From Martinezella lusitana (GTDB taxonomy: Bacteria > Pseudomonadota > Alphaproteobacteria > Rhizobiales > Rhizobiaceae), in NCBI RefSeq assembly GCF_900094565.1, contig NZ_FMAF01000037.1, positions 1 to 48,294 of the forward strand: 48,294 nucleotides of DNA. The letters are read 5' to 3'. Shown here piece by piece: positions 7,882-15,976 of this stretch (its first letter is position 1; every line of letters begins with the position of its first letter). The translations under genes and the position numbers were made by a program. Under the pieces are notes generated by a model that was given only the letters and a program-made list of their open reading frames with translations, was not told the DNA's origin and made no database searches.

Positions 7882-9570
7882 TCAATGCGAGAAGAGAAGA
7901 CGATCCTTTGCGGCTTGAGAACCCGCCGTGTAGAAGCGACGAAACCAGGCATCTTGCCCGGCAGCCGGGGGTCGCGCGAGCGTCAAGCTGTTGGGCGCGC
8001 CCGAACCCTGCATTGCGGCACGAAAATGCAGATGGTCGAATATCCGCAGGGCCTCGATGGCGTAGGATGTCGCAACCCGCTGATCCTCGATCATGACAAG
8101 ATTGTCGCCATTGCCCGTTTCGCCGCTCGGCGACAGATTGGACGATCCGGTGAACACCTTGGCGGTCGGCAGGTTGAAATCCGTCACGACGAACTTGTCA
8201 TGCTGATGAATGCCGTTTCCACCACCCCATTCGGTCTTGAAGGGCTCCGGCGCGTGGCTTGCGAGATAGCTGAAATCCACCAGGCCGACAGTGCCGTCGG
8301 GCTTGCGGATTTCGAGCCCCCCTTCCTTATCGGAAATGCCATAACTGAACACGTCCTTGCCCATCAGCCGATCGACCGCCTGGCGCACCGAGCCCGAGCG
8401 AATCTGATTGAGGAAGGCGATCGCATAGAACACCGACGACGACGCCTGGTCGATCGCCGCACCCACGGGACTGAGCGACAGATCGCTCGACTTGTGCGGC
8501 GAGAAGCAGAAATGCGCGGCAGGCATGCCGGCGGCCTGAACGAGGTTCCACTTGCTGCTTATGCTGTCCTGGCTGAAGGCCGCCAATCCCTGGAAGGTCA
8601 GATCGAAAGCACGGCCAAACAGCTCGGCCGCGTCGCTCGAATGAAAGACGAGGGCATTGTTTGCCTGTATGTAGAGACCGCGGTAACTGAAATTGGTGGA
8701 GCCGAACAGCACCTTGATGGGTTGGCTGCCGCGCCGGACGACAAAAACCTTGTTGTGCTGCAAGGTCTTGAAATGCATCCGTTTTACGGCATTCGACCCG
8801 GCCGAGGCGGCGAGGCGCGCAGCCGCCTGCGATTCAGCGCTGCCTGCTGGCTTGTGTGATCCCGAATCGTCTATGATGGCGCGAACCCGGGCACCGCAAC
8901 TCTCAAGTTTGGCAACGATGTCGCGTTCGTTGAAATCATAGGCGAAGACATCAATGGCGAGATTGGGATCGTTCACCACCTCGTCCAACAGACCGAATAT
9001 GAGGTCATAGGCTTCGAAGCCGAGCCATTGGTAGACGTCGCCCTGCAGCTTCGTAAATGTCAGGCCCTGATCAGGATCGCTCGGGATTACATTCGGATTG
9101 TTGCCGAATTTATCGGCATAGGCCTGCGAGGAGGCGAAGTTGCGGGTGAAACCGACGTCGAGATAATCGCTGTACGTCATGTGGTCGAGCGAGATCGGAA
9201 GGTCGGCGACCTGATCGCCACTGCGCAATGCGCCGGCGGCGTTCATGTGCATCTTGGTCACCCTATAAAGATAGTCGCCATCCGTTGGATCATAGGGAAA
9301 ATCGATCCAGCGGAACTTCTGGAAGGGCGCAGAGGTCGACGGAAAATTGCGGAAGCCGTCCACGCCCTTCCCTCCAGGGGTATTGTAGTCAAAATTCAAG
9401 CGGTTCTTCAGGGCAGCATAATCGGCCGAACCCGGACTCTTCACTTCGATCGCGAAGCCGACGAAATCGTCCTCGGGGTCGGTAACGTCCATCCCGATGA
9501 GACACATGCGTTCGCCTCGCCAGAGCTTTACCGCAAGGCTGCCGTTGGTACCTGTGTTCGCAAAAGCCAT
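7882..9570 (-). CDS. Phospholipase D-like (HKD) protein
   Basis: 562 residues with two half-sites of the phospholipase D superfamily. The first is LQHNKVFVVRRG (about 270-281) followed by VLFGSTNFSYRG. The second is HQHDKFVVTDF (about 455-465) followed by VFTGSSNLSPSGE. The second has the full H-x-K-x4-D; the first keeps H and K but lacks the aspartate. No signal peptide is visible, so it probably acts inside the cell, as a phosphodiesterase on phospholipid or nucleic acid. The start at 9570 has GAGGGG seven bases upstream; a frame extension to 9615 has no such site. It is the fifth gene of the leftward cassette. Confidence 0.8.
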   Translation of the reverse strand: MAFANTGTNGSLAVKLWRGERMCLIGMDVTDPEDDFVGFAIEVKSPGSADYAALKNRLNFDYNTPGGKGVDGFRNFPSTSAPFQKFRWIDFPYDPTDGDYLYRVTKMHMNAAGALRSGDQVADLPISLDHMTYSDYLDVGFTRNFASSQAYADKFGNNPNVIPSDPDQGLTFTKLQGDVYQWLGFEAYDLIFGLLDEVVNDPNLAIDVFAYDFNERDIVAKLESCGARVRAIIDDSGSHKPAGSAESQAAARLAASAGSNAVKRMHFKTLQHNKVFVVRRGSQPIKVLFGSTNFSYRGLYIQANNALVFHSSDAAELFGRAFDLTFQGLAAFSQDSISSKWNLVQAAGMPAAHFCFSPHKSSDLSLSPVGAAIDQASSSVFYAIAFLNQIRSGSVRQAVDRLMGKDVFSYGISDKEGGLEIRKPDGTVGLVDFSYLASHAPEPFKTEWGGGNGIHQHDKFVVTDFNLPTAKVFTGSSNLSPSGETGNGDNLVMIEDQRVATSYAIEALRIFDHLHFRAAMQGSGAPNSLTLARPPAAGQDAWFRRFYTAGSQAAKDRLLFSH

Positions 9571-9657
9571 CTCAATCCCCTCGTTTCGTTGTAAAGAAGG
9601 TGATGCTCGTCTCACATGCGCGGCTGCTGAAGGCTGCGAAGGCCTGTTAAGATCAGA

Positions 9658-10128
9658 CTAGAATGGTTCGGACACGTCCGAGACAGTGGGCACGCCATCG
9701 CGGAAATCAGCGACAAGAACCAGATTGAACACGGTCGGCACCCATGGATCGGGATAGCTTCCCTCGGGCGCGCCAAGCGCCTGCATCAATCCGGGAATAT
9801 GACCATGATGCCAACAGATCAGGATCGTGCCGCCGTCAAATTTACGCTCGGAAAGCAGCGCCTCGGCCAAGGCAGCATAGTTCTCATCGGCATAAGGCGT
9901 GTACAATTCGCGGCCCAAGGCATCGGCGAAAGGCTGCACCGTCTGAACGGGTCGCTCGCTGTGTTTCGATATGGCTGCGGCGAATATGAAATCGGGGGGA
10001 CCAAAGGTTTCAGGATACCAGGTGACAAGGGCTTTAGCCCGATCCTGACCTTCAGGCGCCAGATTTGGATCGGCCTGGTCGCCGGGCTTTTCGGCATGCC
10101 GCATGATCAATATTTTGACAGGCGCCAT
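9658..10128 (-). CDS. Histidine phosphatase family protein
   Basis: 156 residues, compact and SixA-like in size. The phosphate-binding histidine lies in ILIMRHAEK (about 6-14), SERPVQTVQPFA supplies the second arginine, and ICWHHGHIPGL carries the C-terminal catalytic histidine. The family removes phosphate from proteins, nucleotides or small metabolites through a phosphohistidine intermediate. The ATG at 10128 has a strong GGAGGG site. It sits 87 bases before the phospholipase D-like gene and 188 bases after the two-TM protein gene. The substrate is unknown. Confidence 0.82.
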   Translation of the reverse strand: MAPVKILIMRHAEKPGDQADPNLAPEGQDRAKALVTWYPETFGPPDFIFAAAISKHSERPVQTVQPFADALGRELYTPYADENYAALAEALLSERKFDGGTILICWHHGHIPGLMQALGAPEGSYPDPWVPTVFNLVLVADFRDGVPTVSDVSEPF

Positions 10129-10240
10129 TTCATCCCTCCTTGGCTGCTGTCACCCTCCATCACTACCTTAGACTGGATTTACGATATTCGCTCTGCAACC
10201 AAGAGCAATGGCAATTGTTGGGTTTAACAAAAGTTTCATC

Positions 10241-10264
10241 TGGCTGCAGTCTTTGCAGCAGCCA
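10241..10264 (-). terminator. Possible weak terminator hairpin
   Basis: TGGCTGC at 10241-10247 pairs perfectly with GCAGCCA at 10258-10264. On the leftward strand it is followed by GATGAAACTTTTG. It lies about 50 bases after the two-TM protein gene and could reduce read-through into the phosphatase and phospholipase genes. Confidence 0.3.
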
Positions 10265-10316
10265 ACTGACTTGCTGCCTTGGACGTCGCCGCGCCCGTAG
10301 GGACCAAAGCTCCGGC

Positions 10317-11825
10317 TCATGGTGGCGTGGCTCCCGGCACATTGGGAACCGGCGCAGGCTTTTGAGGACTTCCAGGCGTGTTGGCAGCGCCGGAACCTGT
10401 TTGCGTCGACCCGGTTGCGGTCGAGGTCTGCGATTGGCCCTGCTTTGCATTCGTTGCGCCGACGCTCGGCGATGCCTTCATGGTTGCCGCCGTATAGAAC
10501 TGAAAACCACCGAAAATGATAAGGATGACAACAAGCACGCCGTAGACTGTGCCGACAATTTTCCGAACCCGATTATAGTCCGACACGCTCTTCTGGATCG
10601 GCGTCTCGCTGAACTCCTCGATTTCAGAGGCCGTGAGCACCTGGTTCAATCGCAGGGTCCATATTGTACGGGCCTTGTCCTGGCCTGCGAAGTAGCTGCC
10701 GTTCACGAATGTCTGGACGCGAAACGACAAGATCAGGAACACAGCGGCGCCAATGGCAAATAGGCCAGCAATCCAGGCGTTGGGTGTCCTCGAGGCGTCG
10801 GAGAGAATCTTGATCACGAAGGGCGTTGTCGCAACGGCTAGATCCTTCCACAATGCGCCCGTCATATCCTGCGCTCGCTGGGTCGCTTTCTGCGCTTCGT
10901 CCACGACTGTCTTGCGCAAGTCGGCAAGCGCCTTCAACGTTTCCTTGCTGCCGGCCTTCACATAGGCCGCGTAGGCTGCCTTCGCGGATTCAAGACTCCC
11001 GTCTCCGAACGCGGCGAGTACCCCTTGACGATAGCTGCGCGCCCACTCCGCCGCGAGCAGCACGTGACGGGTTTCCGTGTCCCTTTCACCGCCTGTAAAC
11101 ACCCAAAGCACACCGTCACTAAGCCGCTCAAACAGCACAACCAACTCGGCAGCGGAGGCGCTGACCTTTCGGCTGGGCGGACCGGAAAGCTGATAGACCG
11201 TGCTGGCAGCGTCCTTGTAAACCTGGTCTGAAAGCGCCGCCATCAGTCGGGGAGCCGCCAACAAGCGCCAGGCCGCGAAGGTGGGCGAGGATTGCTGCGG
11301 ATGATCCTGAAGCAGCCACGGGCGTATGTCCCCGGGCACGAGCCCTACGCTGCTGGCATCATGACTTATACTTCGAGGATTGGGAAATTCCGTCGCCCGA
11401 TCGAATGGGATTGGAGGCTGCTCGGTCCAAGGCTGAAACCTCGCACCATAGGAGGTGAATGCCTGATCCGCGGTCAGGTCTGCAGCGCACACATGAAGGC
11501 AGCTATCCAGGTTTTTTGCCGGGCTGATCAAGGATTTTCCGTAGAAAAGCCGGAGAACGGCAGCATCCATGGCCTTGTTGAGCGTAATGGCGAAAACCGC
11601 GTTCGCAAGCGGCACCTCGTCGTCATTGAGGGCGGTGTCCGTCCCCTCTCGCCTGATGGTGACGGAGCTGAGAAAGGCAGGCATATTGGCGCGCAACCTC
11701 TGCCACTCTGCACGCAAACCCGCATCATCAAGTCTTGCCCTGATGGTGATCAGCTCCGCGTGCTCTTCGACCTCCTTCGTCGGACGCGTGCGAAGAATAA
11801 GATCGAGGATCTCAGTTGGGGTCAT
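10317..11825 (-). CDS. Two-TM membrane protein of unknown function
   Basis: 502 residues, not matched to a named family. A long hydrophilic N-terminal region (about 1-345) contains a helical stretch near 260-340. TM1 follows (NAWIAGLFAIGAAVFLILSF, about 349-369), then a roughly 50-residue loop and TM2 (VYGVLVVILIIFGGFQFY, about 426-445). The tail is low-complexity, rich in Ser, Thr, Gln, Gly and Pro. The large N-terminal part is probably cytosolic. The ATG at 11825 overlaps the 3' end of the NA37-like gene by 14 bases, suggesting translational coupling. A TTG at 11858 is also in frame but has no good ribosome binding site. Confidence 0.72.
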   Translation of the reverse strand: MTPTEILDLILRTRPTKEVEEHAELITIRARLDDAGLRAEWQRLRANMPAFLSSVTIRREGTDTALNDDEVPLANAVFAITLNKAMDAAVLRLFYGKSLISPAKNLDSCLHVCAADLTADQAFTSYGARFQPWTEQPPIPFDRATEFPNPRSISHDASSVGLVPGDIRPWLLQDHPQQSSPTFAAWRLLAAPRLMAALSDQVYKDAASTVYQLSGPPSRKVSASAAELVVLFERLSDGVLWVFTGGERDTETRHVLLAAEWARSYRQGVLAAFGDGSLESAKAAYAAYVKAGSKETLKALADLRKTVVDEAQKATQRAQDMTGALWKDLAVATTPFVIKILSDASRTPNAWIAGLFAIGAAVFLILSFRVQTFVNGSYFAGQDKARTIWTLRLNQVLTASEIEEFSETPIQKSVSDYNRVRKIVGTVYGVLVVILIIFGGFQFYTAATMKASPSVGATNAKQGQSQTSTATGSTQTGSGAANTPGSPQKPAPVPNVPGATPP

Positions 11826-12828
11826 CGGTTTCAACCACCAGCTTGTCGTGGATGACAATCATGCCGTCGTCGGTCTTTTCGATCAGCGCGCGGAATTCGT
11901 TCGGAACCCGGATCTCGATACCGTTTGCGGTCTTGTAGTACAGGGTCTTTGGTCCCTTCACCTGATCGGGAACAAGCTTCATCGGTACCCCTGAGATTCG
12001 CTCGACACTGAGGGCACGGTTGAACTTGCCGAGCAAGGCGTTGTCGTCCGCAAGCTTGTGCCCGACGACTGTCTCGAGAAACGACCGCTGGTCTTCGCTA
12101 TCGATCCTGCCGCCACCCGAAGCAGCGTCGTAGGTCCGCTTGGTCAATTCCTTGACCACCTCGCCATCGACGAGTTCGGGATTATCGCCGATCACCTTGC
12201 GCGTCACATCCACGAGCTTCTTCGTCAGCTCCGCATCGCTTAACGTCTGGCGCGCGCCAAGAAAGGCTTCGAAATATTGCGCGACCTTTTGCTGGTTGCG
12301 CCTGTCCAGCACCGTTAGCTCGCCACCCTTGTCCGTGAGTTTGATGAGGGCCGCCTTTTGCAGCGCCGCCTTGTTCTGGACGAAAGTTCGCTGAATGGCT
12401 TCAAGGCTGACCGTCTTTCGACCGCCACTGCCATCCTTCAGGTCGTAGGCGACAACTGTTTCATCGTCATATTTGAGAAGCGCGAACGATCGCGTTGCTT
12501 TTGCCTTCAGGACAAATAGTAAAATCGCACCTTCAGCCGCGGTCCCGCCATGATGGCTTTGAAAATCCTCGGCCAGCTTTTCGCTTTCCTCCTGGAAGAG
12601 CCCGCCGTTCGATGCGATGCGGCCAAGACGCTCGCGCGTCGAAGATGCATCCGAAAAAGCATAGGGCAAGCCACCATTCACAGACCTGATGCGGTCGACG
12701 AAGAAACTCTCGAACTCGCCGGGATTGACTTCCTCCAGTTTGACCAGGCCGTTCTTCGGCCCGACCAGGTGGAAGATCATCCTTTCGATCTTGAGCTCAT
12801 TCAATTCGCTGTCATCGAAAAAAGCCAA
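11812..12828 (-). CDS. NA37/NdpA-like nucleoid-associated protein
   Basis: 338 residues resembling the 37-kDa nucleoid-associated family (YejK/NdpA): an early hydrophobic strand (MIFHLVGP), a middle AEGAILLFVLKAKATRSFAL strand pair, the aliphatic KAALIKLTDKGGELTVLDRR segment and KVAQYFEAFLGARQTLSD, the most family-like stretch. The start appears to be TTG at 12828, because GGAGG lies five bases before it. The next ATG (12780) has no such site. It lies 64 bases after the MBL-fold gene. Known relatives bind the bacterial nucleoid, and some occur in phage-related or conflict loci. A DNA- or nucleoid-sensing role here is inference. Confidence 0.6.
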   Translation of the reverse strand: MAFFDDSELNELKIERMIFHLVGPKNGLVKLEEVNPGEFESFFVDRIRSVNGGLPYAFSDASSTRERLGRIASNGGLFQEESEKLAEDFQSHHGGTAAEGAILLFVLKAKATRSFALLKYDDETVVAYDLKDGSGGRKTVSLEAIQRTFVQNKAALQKAALIKLTDKGGELTVLDRRNQQKVAQYFEAFLGARQTLSDAELTKKLVDVTRKVIGDNPELVDGEVVKELTKRTYDAASGGGRIDSEDQRSFLETVVGHKLADDNALLGKFNRALSVERISGVPMKLVPDQVKGPKTLYYKTANGIEIRVPNEFRALIEKTDDGMIVIHDKLVVETDDPN

Positions 12829-12892
12829 GCGCCCCTCCCAAACCTACCGGTGAACACTCAGAAAACAGGATCAAAGTGATATAAGGCGATCA

Positions 12893-14368
12893 TCAAGCCT
12901 GGATGACGTTGCTCGTGCAGCCATGCTTTGTGCCACATGCCGAGACACATGGTACGGTGCTCAATGGTACTGCCGGCGCAGCCGTCCAGCCGGCGACGGC
13001 GCTTTCAAGATGCACTGCCAAATTCGCCCCGTTCGAGTGAGACGCCGTTGCCAGAACATCGCCGCCCGCGACGACCTGCGCCGGTGTGGTGAGCGACCAT
13101 GCTCCGTGTCTCCATCCGGCACCGTCGTGTGCGGTGACCGCGACCGCCGTCGGGTGGCTGATCGACGTCTTTCCGTGCTTGTTGTCCGGCCCAAAGCTGT
13201 AGAACAGCCTTGCATGCAGAGCCATCGCAGCGGGAGGCGCCCCCTTATGGCTCATATCGGCGCCATGATGAGGGACCGTCAGCGCCGTCAAGGTATAAGC
13301 CGGGCCGGCGCCGATCTCGCCATAGCCTGCGTCGCCCGTCAAAAGCCAGCTGGCCTGACAGTTATCGTCGTCAAGGTAGCAGGCGATCCCGCTGCCGTTT
13401 CGCGAGGTGCCGCTGCAGCGCTTGATCGATAGGGTCTGCCCAGGGCCGTTGCTGATCGACCGTACCTTCCCCGGCGCTCCGGACCAGATATGGAGCGTGC
13501 CACCATTCTTGAGGATGCGGTGAGCAAATGCGTGATGGCGCGGCCCCAGATTATATTGGCGCGGCGCAAGCCATTTTCTTGCCCTTGCTCCATGATCGCT
13601 GTTTTCCCCGGCCCAATGATCGGTATCCCAGTGCGACAGGACAATCGAAGGAGAACCGCGCCAGCAAAACCGAAGCGGCCTTGGTCGTGTTTGACGATTG
13701 CCATAGGCGCCCGCGCCGAGGTCGAAATACAGCCGGGCGGTCTCGGAACTATCAAGCAGACCGATAGCGCTGCCCTGCCCGATATCATACATCGCAAGCA
13801 TGTCGATCGTACCGACACCGGACAGAATAGCGTCAACGTCCCCATCGGCAGCGTCAGGCCACGCATCCACGTCGAATGCATTCGACAGTGCCGCCGCCGT
13901 ATCGCCCGTAACCTGCAACAAAGAGAGCAGGTACGCTATAACCGGGGCTGCCAGTAGCGATCCATAGACATCGACGGGAAAACGTCCTGTGTCACCGAGC
14001 TCGATATCGAGCCAATCCTCTTCCCCGAAAGCGATCAGGACGTCCCAATATCGATCACCCTTCTTCGACGTTACCTCGATGTTGTATATCGGCATTTCAT
14101 CGAAGGGGTCTTTAGGGGGACCAAGGTAACCTTTAAACAATTGTGACCAGAAATCACGCATCTCGTCGCGCGTATCAACGGGCTTTCCCAAATCCATCCG
14201 TTCATTGAGCGGAAATCCGAACCAGCCAGCATCGACGGCGTCAAACGAGAAAACAGCCTCTTGCGCCGTCGTTAAGTCGTCCGGCTCGTGATGGTCGAGG
14301 CGAGCGTAAGATCTCAGCGGAAAGTCCGGCCACGCATCCTCGGGATTGATTGAGAAGATCCGATTCAT
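12893..14368 (-). CDS. MBL-fold metallo-hydrolase, ComEC-like
   Basis: 491 residues. An N-terminal region of about 190 residues has no recognised domain. A metallo-beta-lactamase fold follows: MYDIGQGSAIGLLD (about 193-206), the metal site SHWDTDHW (245-252), LLTGDAGYGE (342-351) and VPHHGADMSHKG (365-376). This order (DxGQG, SHxDxDH, TGD, PHHG) is that of the ComEC/Rec2-like MBL group, which hydrolyses nucleic acid or nucleotide phosphodiesters. No TM segments or signal peptide are present, so it is probably cytosolic. AGGAGA precedes the ATG at a good distance. It is the first gene of the leftward cassette. Confidence 0.82.
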   Translation of the reverse strand: MNRIFSINPEDAWPDFPLRSYARLDHHEPDDLTTAQEAVFSFDAVDAGWFGFPLNERMDLGKPVDTRDEMRDFWSQLFKGYLGPPKDPFDEMPIYNIEVTSKKGDRYWDVLIAFGEEDWLDIELGDTGRFPVDVYGSLLAAPVIAYLLSLLQVTGDTAAALSNAFDVDAWPDAADGDVDAILSGVGTIDMLAMYDIGQGSAIGLLDSSETARLYFDLGAGAYGNRQTRPRPLRFCWRGSPSIVLSHWDTDHWAGENSDHGARARKWLAPRQYNLGPRHHAFAHRILKNGGTLHIWSGAPGKVRSISNGPGQTLSIKRCSGTSRNGSGIACYLDDDNCQASWLLTGDAGYGEIGAGPAYTLTALTVPHHGADMSHKGAPPAAMALHARLFYSFGPDNKHGKTSISHPTAVAVTAHDGAGWRHGAWSLTTPAQVVAGGDVLATASHSNGANLAVHLESAVAGWTAAPAVPLSTVPCVSACGTKHGCTSNVIQA

Positions 14369-14665
14369 TGCCCTTCTCCTGCAATGCCGAAATCCGCCCT
14401 ATATTTGCTCGTCATGCAAGAATAAGCAAGTTTATATTTCGCGCGGAAATAATTATCTTACCTGCCGATAGTATCTAATTTTCAAAATTCAGTTGTGTTC
14501 GCAGCATCCTACACAGGCTGATTGGCCTGATCGGATGACAGCCGGCAAGCCGGCCTGGAGATTGCCTTGGCGCACGCTTTCTGAGTTTCCGGAAGTCACA
14601 CCAATTCACCTGCGATCTATCTTCGGTCGACTTCGCCATGAACTCGCAGGCAATACACTCTGCGC
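14369..14665. promoter_or_regulatory. Upstream region of MBL cassette
   Basis: About 300 bases with no gene seen. Bases 14400-14500 are AT-rich compared with their surroundings and lie directly upstream of the leftward MBL-NA37 cassette, so its promoter is likely there. A short GCCGGC-AA-GCCGGC self-complementary spot lies near 14541-14554. Confidence 0.3.
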
Positions 14666-14959
14666 CTAGGGGCGCAGGTCATTCGACGGATCACAAACCT
14701 GTAACTGGCATTGGCGTCCGCCAGCGGAGTTCAGGGCAAGGCGCTCGGTAAGCTTGCTTGGGCAGCGATCCGGGCCATCGACAAATCGGTCAAACAATGG
14801 GACGCCGCGTGGAGATGAGTAGTGAATAACCACAGCTCCACGCTGACGAATGGCCGTTTGAAGTGACTCACAGCTTGCGGCAACGGAGGGAGCCCCTGCC
14901 TCCGCAACGGCAGGCGCAATACATATCGCGAAGACGAGCATGCCAATCGAATGTTTCAT
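14666..14959 (-). CDS. Small secreted protein with four cysteines
   Basis: 97 residues: a Sec signal peptide (MKHSIGMLVFAICIAPAVAEA), then a mature domain of about 75 residues with cysteines in ASCESLQ, DRCPS, RQCQLQ and VCDPS, suited to two disulfides in the periplasm. The core AVVIHYSSPRGVPLFDRFV is characteristic of short exported rhizobial proteins of unknown function. The start at 14959 is chosen for the signal peptide. It lies beyond a hairpin at the end of the copper cluster, so it may be a separate unit. Confidence 0.65.
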   Translation of the reverse strand: MKHSIGMLVFAICIAPAVAEAGAPSVAASCESLQTAIRQRGAVVIHYSSPRGVPLFDRFVDGPDRCPSKLTERLALNSAGGRQCQLQVCDPSNDLRP

Positions 14960-15116
14960 GTTGATCTCACAATTGTCGTTCGAGAAAGTTGCAGACAACA
15001 AAGCATATGGAGAACCATGGAGCACTCCGTTTATTGCTGCGAAACCGATATTGGCCGGATAATACTCGAATAAATTACAGCTCACATTGGAATGTCAAAT
15101 TTTGACGAACCGGTCT

Positions 15117-15143
15117 GCCGCGCCCGGGATACCCAGGCGCGGC
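15117..15143 (-). terminator. Strong hairpin after copper cluster
   Basis: GCCGCGCC at 15117-15124 pairs with GGCGCGGC at 15136-15143, and an inner GGG/CCC extends the stem. It begins 8 bases beyond the stop of the CusF-like gene. No T-run follows, so termination strength is uncertain. Confidence 0.45.
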
Positions 15144-15151
15144 GTCCTCGA

Positions 15152-15436
15152 TCATTTAACCTGAGTGACGACGAGCTTGCCGTTCACGCGCTCGGCAACG
15201 AACTCGATGGCTGCACCTTCCTTGAGCTTTTGCAGCAGCGCGGGGTCTTCAACGCGGAAGACCATCGTCATTGCCGGCATATCGAGGTTCTTCAGATCCT
15301 CATGCTTGATGGTAACCTTCTTCGCCTTGGCATCGACCTTGTTGACCACGCCCTTGGTGAATTCCTGAGCAAATGTCCCAAAGGCTGTGCTCAGCAAGAG
15401 CAAGGTGGCAATAGCGGTCGTGATTGCGATTCTCAT
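15152..15436 (-). CDS. CusF-like periplasmic copper-binding protein
   Basis: 94 residues: a signal peptide (MRIAITTAIATLLLLSTAFG), then a small beta-barrel domain reading FTKGVVNKVDAKAKKVTIKH, LDMPAMTMVFRVED and GAAIEFVAERVNGKLVVTQV. The methionine-rich MPAMTM element is the metal-binding loop of CusF/SilF-type chaperones, which carry Cu(I) or Ag(I) in the periplasm. The start at 15436 has GGAGG nine bases upstream. It is the last gene of the copper cluster, 23 bases after the cupredoxin. Confidence 0.82.
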   Translation of the reverse strand: MRIAITTAIATLLLLSTAFGTFAQEFTKGVVNKVDAKAKKVTIKHEDLKNLDMPAMTMVFRVEDPALLQKLKEGAAIEFVAERVNGKLVVTQVK

Positions 15437-15459
15437 ATCTTCGTTCCTCCGTTCAATTG

Positions 15460-15939
15460 TTATTTCGCCGCGACCATGACATCGCCATGCATGCCGGCCT
15501 CGTAGTGACCCGGCACGAGGCAAGCGAACTTGAACTGGCCATCCGTTGTAAACTTCCAGATGATGTCACCGGATTGACCGGGAGAGAGCCGGATCGAATT
15601 GGCGTCGGCGTGTTCCATTTCCGGGAATTTCTCCATCTGCACCTTGTGCTCGAGAATCTTGCCCTGCTGATCAAGCACGAACTCGTGGTCGACGGTTCCG
15701 GCATTCTTGAGCGAGATTCTGACGGTCTGATCCTTGCGCACCTTGATGACATCAGGGGTGAAGATCATTCTGCCGTCGTCCGTCTCTTTCATGGTGACGC
15801 GGATAGTCTGTGTCGCCTTGGCTTTATCTCCGGCCTCGCCGACGGCCATCTTTTCGTCATGGCCGCCGGCGTGACTGCCAGAGGCGACTGCAGGGCCGGC
15901 CAAGGCGGCGAACACGAGCGCGAATGCATATTTCTTCAT
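15460..15939 (-). CDS. Periplasmic cupredoxin
   Basis: 159 residues with a signal peptide (MKKYAFALVFAALAGPAVAS) and a His-rich linker (SHAGGHDEK). The plastocyanin/azurin-like domain has the type-1 copper ligands visible: His in TVDHEFVL, then Cys, His and Met in FACLVPGHYEAGMHG. It should hold one copper and shuttle electrons or copper in the periplasm, probably with the adjacent multicopper oxidase, whose gene ends 37 bases upstream. Confidence 0.85.
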   Translation of the reverse strand: MKKYAFALVFAALAGPAVASGSHAGGHDEKMAVGEAGDKAKATQTIRVTMKETDDGRMIFTPDVIKVRKDQTVRISLKNAGTVDHEFVLDQQGKILEHKVQMEKFPEMEHADANSIRLSPGQSGDIIWKFTTDGQFKFACLVPGHYEAGMHGDVMVAAK

Positions 15940-15976
15940 GGTAGATCCTTATGTGTGTGATGGGAGATAGCAGCGC

